In this document: positions 44,780-52,882 of the stretch, in pieces | How positions within the stretch are numbered: the stretch's first letter is position 1 | How the letters are laid out: every line of letters begins with the position of its first letter | Assembly: GCA_022496185.1 (NCBI GenBank) | Contig: WTXG01000245.1 | Location: 1 to 52,882 of the forward strand | Source: Multifurca ochricompacta | Taxonomy: Eukaryota; Basidiomycota; Agaricomycetes; Russulales; Russulaceae | Direction: 5' to 3' | Length of the DNA: 52,882 nucleotides | The notes under the pieces: model-generated | Databases searched by the model: none | What the model was told of the DNA's origin: nothing | Seen by the model: the letters and a program-made list of their open reading frames with translations, nothing else | Translations under genes and position numbers: made by a program

Positions 44780-46864
44780 ATGCTCGATCTCATTCGATTA
44801 GATGCCCTCTTAGCATCTGTGATTCTTCTCATTAGCTTATCGCTCTTTACAGCCTTCTCGCGCCGCCATCACAAGAAATATCCTCCAGGTCCCAGACGCT
44901 TGCCAGTGATCGGTAATCTACTCGACATGCCCTCTAAAGAAGGGTGGATCATATACAAGAAGTGGTCGGAAGAGTCAGGTAAAGAGAGAAATGAGAATGT
45001 TGTTATACAGTGTTCGTTCTCGTTCTCACGCCCAGTTTAGGTTCCGATATCGTACATGCCGATGTATTGGGGTCCCACATCATGATCTTGAATTCAGCGA
45101 AAGCCGCGAACGAGCTACTCGAAAACCGGTCATCCATTTATTCCGATAGGTATGACTTCATTAACTTAAGATAGTTTCCAGTATATTGATGACATGATGT
45201 CAGGCCACGATTTATCGCTTTCCAACTGTACGTATATTTATCATCAGTTGCAGGTTCTCTTGTTCTCACAGAATTATCAAGCATGGGAATGAACTTCAAT
45301 CATGGGATTCTCCCGTATGGAGATGGTTGGCGCCGTCTGCGACGTGCTTTCCATGCTCACTTCGATGCTACGACATCAAAAACATACAGGCCACTCGAGA
45401 TACAGGCAGTTCAAGGTTTGCTACGCAATTTATTGTCAAATCCAGAAAGCTTCTCTCAGCACCTAAGACAGTAAGTGCAGTCATGATGTCAACCGATGAT
45501 TATTGTGCGGACGCATAAGAGAAAGCATGACTGGGAGGATCATCCTGTCTATTGCATACGGAATCGATGTACAACCTGAAGGCGATCCATACGTAGAGGG
45601 AGCAGAGAAAGTCCTCGAAGGCCTTTCACTTGTGTCATCAAACCGGTGGGTTCTACTACTGGATATGATACCTTGGTGTAACTACCCTTGTTCGTTCTCG
45701 AGAAGCAAGCCGATGACTGAATACTATTTATGCAGTGATACACATGCTAAGCTGGTTTCCTGGAGCTGGTTTCAAGCACGAGGCACAAAAGTGGCTTCCA
45801 GCCATGGATAATATGATAGAAGCACCTTATGCCTATGTCAAGGCGGCCCTTGTCAGTGCAATGGATAGCTTGCGTTCTTATCCCTATATTATCCCCTTTT
45901 CTTTAGGCAGCAGGAACGGCAACTCCTTCTGTTGCCGCAACCATGATCTCCCAACTTGGTGAAAGTCCAACCGAAGAAGGCGTATGGTTAACAAAGGCTG
46001 TACCAGGAGTCATGTATCTCACAGGTTCCGACACGGTGAGTGATTATAATGACGAAACCATTCCTGGCTAATATTCTGATGAACAGACAATGTCATCACT
46101 GAGTACATTTGTTCTGGCGATGATTTTGTATCCTGAAGTGCAACGCAAAGCCCAAGTGGAGGTTGACTCGATTACCTGTGGATCTCGTCTTCCAGATTTC
46201 TCGGACTTTGATGAACTTCCGTATGTAAATGCGATTCTGAAGGAAGTGTTGCGTTGGCATCCTGTTGCCCCACTCGGTGCGTTCATTCTTGAGACGTTAA
46301 CGTCAATTCATGTTGACGGTACCGCCTTTAGCTTCCCCTCACCGAGTTATGGAGGATGACGTCTATGAAGGCCATTTTATTCCTGCTGGTTCGACTATTA
46401 TGGCGAATGTATGGTGTGTCACTAGATCCGTCTACTCTCCTTTTACTTTTCTTAACTTTCCCCAGGGCCATGATGCACGACCCTGTTATTTCCCTGAACC
46501 GGATCGATTCCTTCCCGAGCGCTGGCTCGTTCCAGATCCCCCGCCATTCCCAGAAGTTGTGTTTGGCTTTGGGCGACGTATTTGTCAAGGTCAATACATG
46601 GCCCGGGAAAGCGTCTGGGCAGCTATTGTGAACGTTCTTGCAACCTTTGACATCTCGTCTGTGAAGGGCAATCCGCCCAAGGAGGTATATTCATCTGGGA
46701 TCATATCGTTCGTTGTTGCTTTCATTCATTCTTATCCATGACCCACAACCCATTGGAACTGACTCACCCCTGATAGTTACCCTGAGGAATTTGATGCTGA
46801 TATCCGTCCTCGGTCGAATGCAGCTGCGGTCTTAGTCCGCGCAACGGCGTTTGAATCGGCATAG
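44780..46864 (+). CDS. Cytochrome P450 E, intact
   Basis: Start MLDLIRLDALLASVILL; exon 1 44780-44978, exon 2 45041-45149, exon 3 from 45204. Motifs in order: anchor, YPPGPRRLPVIGN, SDIVHADVLGSHIMI, ILPYGDGWRRLRRAFHAHF, SIAYGIDVQPEGDPYVEGAE, LLLDMIPW, MLSWFPGAGFKHEAQKWLP, VAATMISQLGESPTEE, I-helix GSDT, LAMILYPEVQRKAQ, ExxR as KEVLRWHP, YEGHFIPAGS, PERW, heme loop FGFGRRICQG, last exon YPEEFDADIRPRSNAAAVLV, stop at 46864. Every exon joins in frame with GT-AG introns, which makes it the best reference gene for this cluster. It runs convergently into FunK1 (173 bases between stops). Confidence 0.88.
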
Positions 46865-47037
46865 GAGCAAGTAAGTGGAGTAACTATCGCAGCAGCAAGG
46901 GGGTCCTGAGCGAGATTTTGGTAACACAGCCAGGGCTTAGGAGTAAGACGAAGCAGAGGGACAGAGGGTTTAAGCAGCGAGTGGTGTAGAGGAATGGTGG
47001 AGTAGGTGAAGTAAAAGGTGAAAGACGAGTTAGTGAG

Positions 47038-49650
47038 CTATCCATACATCAGATAAGCACTGGTGCAGATACGATTGAGGCAAAGATGCTTCTCAGGCAT
47101 GGAATCAAGTATGATCTCTATATCCAAATATAAACGTGCAACAATCAGGATAGCTAACATACAAAAATGACGGGTGCATAAAAGACTAAGCAACTGTTGT
47201 AAGCCTGAGCCCACTACCATATCATACTCACTACGACTGTTTACTGAGCGCCAAAGACGACCCAGCCGAGGAGCGGTGGTTGCCTTGTATCCAAGGCCCA
47301 GTCCTCGATTGCTCTTTTGATCCAGGTGGAAACCGCAATTTACGCCTGTCGTTGAATGCCTTCTTTCATCGCTATCTGCCGCCTTGCGCTTTCGCCGATC
47401 CCTGCTTTCTGAAGAATGCAGACGAAGCTCATACCTGCACAAGCTTCCATCGTCGTCTACATCCCATGTGCTGCCGAGGTGCTGGTCCAAGAGAGAGAGT
47501 ATCCATTCGAAGAACAAAGCTTTTGCGCGCTCCGGACTCGTGAATCGTTTGATCGACTCGTTTCCGATTCGTGGCATCCTTGAAAATTTCGTACCGCGGA
47601 TCCACATGGCGATAGAAGTCTGAAAAAGAGTGCGCAACCCCTCAATTATGTGCACAAGGAGTTTCGACGAGCTGTCGATGTCTCCAGGAGTGATGGGAAC
47701 GCCTTGAAGAAAGGAAAATTTTCCAAGACCACCCCTGACAAGCCGTCGTCCCCACATCGAGTGCATGTCGAACACGTATTGCATATCAGCCGTCATATCC
47801 ATCTTCCTGGGACTCCTGCACTTTGCAATCTCGTATACAAGCACCCAGAAGAATGATTCTAGGTCGTCAGAAACCTCATGTGGTCTAAAGAAGGGTCAAG
47901 TAACGCCATGTGAATAAATTGCCATGTCCCCTGCATGTATTTCCATTACTTTCTAATACTGGGATCCGTAAACGCGATACATACCGTGCGTGAATGTTGT
48001 CTCGCCTTCTCACACCTTTCGTAACTCGTTTTGACAAGTCCCAGTCGATCAATATCCCACAGCCATCCTCCCGATCAAGATGTTACCCGCACTCACGTCT
48101 CGATGCAACATTCCAGTCCTCTCGTACGCCGCAGAGTGGGCTGTACCAAATCCTTTAGAAATGTATACTGCAAGTAGGAAATGGTACTCCTTACCTACGA
48201 TGGCGTCTCGAATCACCTCACACAATTGCCGAGTCGATCTGAATGTATTCAGGGGCCTGCCGAGCGTTTCCAAGACAAGTCGGTAGTGAACAAAAGGATT
48301 CACAGATGGTCGACCAGGACACCAGTTATGTCCACCTTCTGAACCTTGCAAGTAGTCTTGTGTCCTTGTCCTCTGTGGGGTGAACAACGTGACATTGGAA
48401 TCTTTAGGTGATAATGGAACATCGCCACCCATGCCAAACTTCGCTATGTGAGCCACTTGCGCGGCGTGCAGTTCCCGATATACATCCCCTTCTTTTTGAA
48501 TGCCCGGGAGATTAGTGCGCCAGAAATCTTTGACGTACACAAGGTTTGCGCTTGCGACCTCGTAGGCAATGTATCCGAATGTAGACCGGCCAAAGAGTGA
48601 CTCTGTATACCATACCGCTCCTGGTGTGATGAATGACCTGAGCTCCCCGTCGATGGCGTGATCATCCCGGACTAAGAGCTTGTGAAGATCCGCCTTCCTA
48701 ACTTTCTCCAAGCCCTCGTACGTCTTCAACTTGCAAATTGCTGCCTCCGCCTCGTCATCAGGTACGGAAGTAACAGTGGTATCAAAACCACGGTCGACGT
48801 CGGATAGGAAGTTGAACCGCCAGAAAAACTCAAAGAGTGTGTCGGGCTCAGCGGCCCATTTGAATAACTCAGTGTAGATTACTCCACTCCGGTCCCATCG
48901 AAAGAGACGACCGGTATCACCAAAAAGAACGACAGAAAATGAAAAGACGCGAAATTGGGCGCGATGGAGTGCCGATGCATAAGCAATTAACTGGCCACAG
49001 GTTTTGTATGCAGCTTGTGTCCATTGTACATGGCTCTCCAAGTTGTTTTCGTCTTTCCTCATCTCTTCAAGTGAGAGGAATATGTCCTCATCTTTCCCCT
49101 TGTTCTCGACCCACAAGTCAACTGCTCTCCAATTTAATAACTTTGCCTTCTTCGAGCCAGCCGAGTGTTCGTGCCAGTAAGAGTGATTCGGAAGGTTGGA
49201 ATAAATGGAGATGTCAGGTTTTAAACGATATTCTCCATCTGGAGAAGAGGTGGTGTTGACAAATTTCAGTTTGGGACAAAGGCCAGACGTCTCAATTGCT
49301 TTAATCTACGATACGAGTGAGCATAGAAATATATATCAGATGGTAGAGGCACTTGCAAATTCGTTCTCATTTTTTGAGACGGTTGAGTGGGTAAACAAGA
49401 TTTGGTTTGTTGGTCGTGATTCGCGCGCCTTTGGAAGAAATTCGGCCAAGAAGGTGTGGACAGGCATGGGTCCGACGAACTTCTCGCAAGCGTCAAATGT
49501 CATGTTTTTATAGCGTGATGAAGCTTTTTGGTATGGTGCGGAGTTGTGGTGTTCACTTCCTGGAAGATCTCTCTTCAACGGGGTTGTTTGAGATAGTGTA
49601 GTCCCAGGATGAGGGTCTCTGGAGTTAGGTGGGGTACTGGGATTCGGCAT
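47038..49650 (-). CDS. FunK1 fungal protein kinase, one apparent frameshift
   Basis: Start taken at MPNPSTPPN (49650), the ATG shared with the left-edge copy; a further ATG lies four codons upstream. Order: N-terminal exon (GPMPVHTFLAEFLPKA), LCPKLKF with NTTSSPDGEYRLKPDISIYS, long exon 49116-48050 with LWVENKGKDEDIF and FSFSVVLFGDTGRLFRWDRSG, then the catalytic loop MLHRDVSAGNILI. The next exon gives LIDWDLSK (the DFG-like metal-binding position), then GTWQFIHMALL, and PHEVSDDLESFFWVLVYEIA in the frame of the last exon. Between GTWQF and PHEVS the frame slips by one base near 47885 (T run). The stop is at 47038. Substrate unknown. Confidence 0.82.
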
Positions 49651-50584
49651 AATGTGAGACAACGAGGATGTGGCGAGGGTGGGCCATGAGAATTACTCAC
49701 TGATGGGCCTAAATGGGTTATCCTAGACACTCGGGCGCAATCTGATGGAATAATTGGGTTCTGTGGAGGAGAGGTGAGATTATCGATAATGAGTTTTACA
49801 CGTCTGAGTTTAACGGTCGCGCTAAAAGCATGACGCGACACAACACACCAACCCCACGAGTGTGATCACGTGCCACAACACCGTGAAGCAACTCCGAGGA
49901 ATCGCGTCTACCTTACTGAAACTGGACGATTTACCACATCTGCACCTATTGATATCTCATGCCGTGTCTCTCTACACGTGCATGTGCCGATACTGTTGCC
50001 AGCCATATTGTGGTTTAAGGGATAGCTCGGATATCTCGGGGGTACCGAAATCTTACGTCTCCGGTCATTCCGGCCCGCCACGACAATTCGTCTTTCATCT
50101 TTTCTTCCTGCTCCATCATTCCTCTACGCTACTCGCTGCCTCCGTCCCTCCATCTCTCTTCTTTATTTCACTCCTAGGCCCTTGCCGTGCCACCAAGACT
50201 CGCTCAGTATCACCCTCGTCGCTGCTAGTATGTACCTCAATCTTTCATACGTCGCCTTTTTTTGTTCGTTTGTTCTCCTTTCACCGCGCAGATGTCCCCT
50301 GCCTTTTGATTGTTGTAAGCGTAAAATAATTGCTTCCAGGGTGACTGCAGGCCAGATGAAAACAAATAGAGGGTCTTTAAAAATCAGGAAGGCACGTCGG
50401 ATGTCACTTCAGTGCTGACAGGCAAAGCACAGCAGCCTTAGAGTTCACCATATACTTAATTTTGAGCTGTGAGATCCCTCTATATAACAGCGCTTGTCAC
50501 GAATACTTCGACCTCGGTCAAGGCAAAACAATTAGGACACAAACCGTCACTTGAGCTTCAAATCGCTATTCCGCTTCATCACTA
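49651..50584. other. Intergenic, duplicated at the left edge of the window
   Basis: Counterpart of 213-1074. It contains CACGTG near 49866 and a pyrimidine-rich stretch at 50090-50300. No gene recognised. Confidence 0.55.
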
Positions 50585-52660
50585 CTATGTTAATTCGAAC
50601 CCCGTTGCACGGACTAAGGCCGCAGCTGCAACTGACCGGGGACGAATATCGGCAACAAACGCCTCAGGATAACTATGAAGGAGAGTCAGTTCCTTTGGAT
50701 CATGCACAGAAGGAAATGAAAATAACGAACGACACGATCCCAGAAGAATACCTCTCCTTAGGCAGGTCGCCCTTCACAGGGGAGATGTCAAAGGTTGCTA
50801 GAACGTTCACAATAGCTGCCCAGATGCTGTCACGTGCCATGAATCGACCTTGACAGATACGTCGCCATAACCAAATACAGCGTCCGAAGATGGAGGTTGT
50901 TCCTTGACGAGCCAGCGCTCGGGATCAATCGATCCGGTTTTGGGAAAGTAATCGGGTCGCGCATGATGGCCCTGCTCGAGATTAAATTAAGGGAAGAAGT
51001 GATGAAAGAGTCCACTAATTGAGAAACACACCACACATTTGGAATCAATGTCGAACCAGCGGGAATGAAATGACCTTCATAGATGTTGTCCTCTATAACC
51101 CGGTGAGCGAAACCTAGGAGGCCATTGTTGTAAACATAAAATGGCGTTTACATTCCAGGTGACGAACACACTAAGTGGAGAAACAGGATGCCAACGCAAC
51201 ACTTCCTTCAGAATCGCATTGACATACGGAAGTTCATTAAAGTCCGAGAAATCTGGAAGACGAGATCCACAGGTAATCGAGTCAACCTCAGCTTGAGCTT
51301 TGCATTGTACTTCAGGATACAGAATCATCGCTAGAAAGAATGTACTCAGCGCTGACACTGCCTGCTCATCAGAATGTTAGCCGGGAATGACTTTGTCATA
51401 ATATTCACTCACCGTATCAGACCCTGCTGAATATATGATCCCTGGTACAGCCTTTGTTACCCATATATCTTCTTCGGTTGAGCCCGCACCAAGCTGGGAG
51501 ATCATGGTTGCAGTGACAGAAGGAGTTGCCGTTCCTGCTGCCTACACAAGGGGTTGATATTGAGATAAGAGTGCAAACGATTCATTGCACTGACAAGGGC
51601 CTCCTTGACATAGGCATAAGGTGTTTCTATCATATCGTCAATGACTGGAAGCCACTTTTGTGCCTCGTGCTTGAAGCTTGCTCCAGGAAACCAGCTTAGA
51701 ATGTGAATTACTGAAGAAACAATATTCAGTTATCCATTCGTTTCTCGAGAGCGGATTAGGACGGTTACACCAAGGTACCATGTCCAGAAGCAAGGCCCAA
51801 GGGCTTGACGACACATGTGAAACCTTTAAGTACCTTCTCTGATGCCGCTACGTATGGATCACCTTCAGGTCGTACATCGATTCCGTATGCAATCGATAGA
51901 ATGACCTGCCCCGTCATGCTTTCCTTTACGGATCTGCAAGCGATCCTCGGCGAGGCATTGATGGCGATACTTACTGTCTAAGGTGTTGAGAGAAGTTATC
52001 AGGACTTGAAAGCAAATTGCGCAGCAAACGCTGAACTGCCTGTATCTCGAGTGGCCTGTATGCATTTGATGCGGTAGAGTGGAAGTGACATGGAATGCCC
52101 TTCGAAGACGGCGCCACCTATCTCCGTACGGGAGGAAGACATGAGCGAAGCTCAGTCCCATGCTTTGAATTCAAGTGAGGTCAGAAGAGCGTACAACTTA
52201 GCGAAAGGATCACACATACAGATGGAACGCGATAAATGGCGGTCTAAGATGTATTATCGAGAACACTATAGACGATCTCAAGCTCAAAACGTCGTACCTA
52301 TCAGAATAGATGAGCGTTTCTCGAGTAGCTCGTTTGCAGCTTTCGCTGAATTCAAAATAATTATGTGAGATCCCATTACATCGGCATGTACGACATCACA
52401 ACCTAGACTTGGTTGTGAGGACGAGTACAAGCCCTGCACAACAGCAATCTCATTTCTGTGCTACCTGACTCTTCCGACCACTTCTTGTATGTGACCACCC
52501 TTTTTAGAGGGCATGTCGAGTAGATTACCGATCACTGGTAAGCGCCTGGGACCTGGAGGATATTTCTTGTGATGGCGGCGCGAGCAGGTTGTGAAGAGTG
52601 ACAAGCCAATGAGAAGAATCGTAGAGGCCAGAGGGCATCTAATCGAATGAGGTCGATCAT
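50585..52660 (-). pseudogene. Cytochrome P450 F, several frameshifts
   Basis: The P450 pattern is complete but the frame is broken at least four times. MIDLIRLDAL shifts just after codon 10; MPSKKGG loses a G before the WVTYKKW-like stretch (near 52498); the stretch before ERW is short by one base (near 50927); and the heme loop reads FGYGDVSV because one G is missing (near 50866), where the other frame gives RRICQGRF. KEVLRWHP, the I-helix exon and the last exon (YPEAFVADIRPRSVAAAALV, stop at 50585) are open. All four breaks are single-base losses, so an assembly artefact is possible, though the number argues for decay. Confidence 0.78.
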
Positions 52661-52882
52661 TGTGAGGGATGAGATCCAAGAACCAAGGAGAAACAGTGGC
52701 CCTATGTCAGGCAATACGAGCAGGGCTATTATAGCAAAATCGCAGGCGAATGGGCATGGATGTTCCCGTCTACTATATACCCCTTCGGCACCCACATGAC
52801 CGTATGTGGTCTCTTCACGGAACATATACTGTACTCTAGATCAATTCCTACAGATAGGAGATGAACTATTTGTTAGCATCTT
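52661..52882. promoter_or_regulatory. Upstream region of P450 F
   Basis: Resembles the upstream regions of P450 B and C (a GGCTATTATAGC-like string, then CGCAGGC-AATG and a TATATACCC string). No separate gene. Confidence 0.45.

Noticed and set aside
1..52882. CRISPR array, bacterial operon or phage element
   Set aside because: No regular direct repeats with unique spacers; introns and gene families are clearly fungal.

Overview
The window looks like nuclear DNA of a mushroom-forming basidiomycete (Agaricomycetes). The evidence is the many short 48-60 base introns with CTRAY branch sites, the fungus-specific FunK1 kinases, a class I hydrophobin, a Goodbye-NACHT-ankyrin NLR-like gene, a Ty3/Gypsy remnant with a chromodomain, and a cluster of closely related cytochrome P450 genes.

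Layout. 1-1310: 5' end of a FunK1 kinase running off the left edge, then a decayed P450 3' end. 1479-2822: MBOAT/wax-synthase-like acyltransferase. 3716-5895: first arm of a large inverted duplication, holding a syntaxin-18 3' fragment and a broken hydrophobin. 5896-7906: gene-poor DNA ending in four consecutive perfect hairpins. 7907-14124: a large Goodbye-NACHT-ankyrin gene on the minus strand with many single-base frameshifts. 15405-17460 and 18897-20981: P450 A and B (minus). 21994-25454: two housekeeping genes on the plus strand, the p97/Cdc48 cofactor Shp1/p47 and the Smc5/6 subunit Nse3 (MAGE). 26808-28911: P450 C (minus, nonsense codon). 29691-31775: P450 D (plus), followed by a FunK1 fragment and a hAT-type MITE with an 8-base target duplication. 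33466-34682: alpha/beta hydrolase (minus). 36780-39245: second arm of the inverted duplication, with the intact hydrophobin; the matching syntaxin-18 pseudogene extends to 40173. 41209-42105: Gypsy integrase/chromodomain tail followed by a long imperfect hairpin. 43282-44412: remnant of a TPR gene. 44780-46864: P450 E (plus, intact). 47038-49650: FunK1 kinase (minus). 50585-52660: P450 F (minus, broken).

How it fits together. The region is a fast-evolving accessory cluster wrapped round two conserved genes. P450 E, FunK1 and P450 F form a unit of which parts recur at 29.7-32.1 kb (P450 D plus a FunK1 fragment) and at the left edge (FunK1 plus a P450 remnant). P450 D is a mosaic: E-like ends round a B/C-like 5' block, which points to gene conversion. 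The MBOAT, the alpha/beta hydrolase and the P450s could act on a shared lipid or secondary metabolite, but no terpene synthase, PKS or NRPS core enzyme is visible, so a biosynthetic pathway is only conjecture. Many frameshifts are single-base deletions, often in short homopolymers; from this sequence alone, real decay cannot be separated from uncorrected assembly errors.
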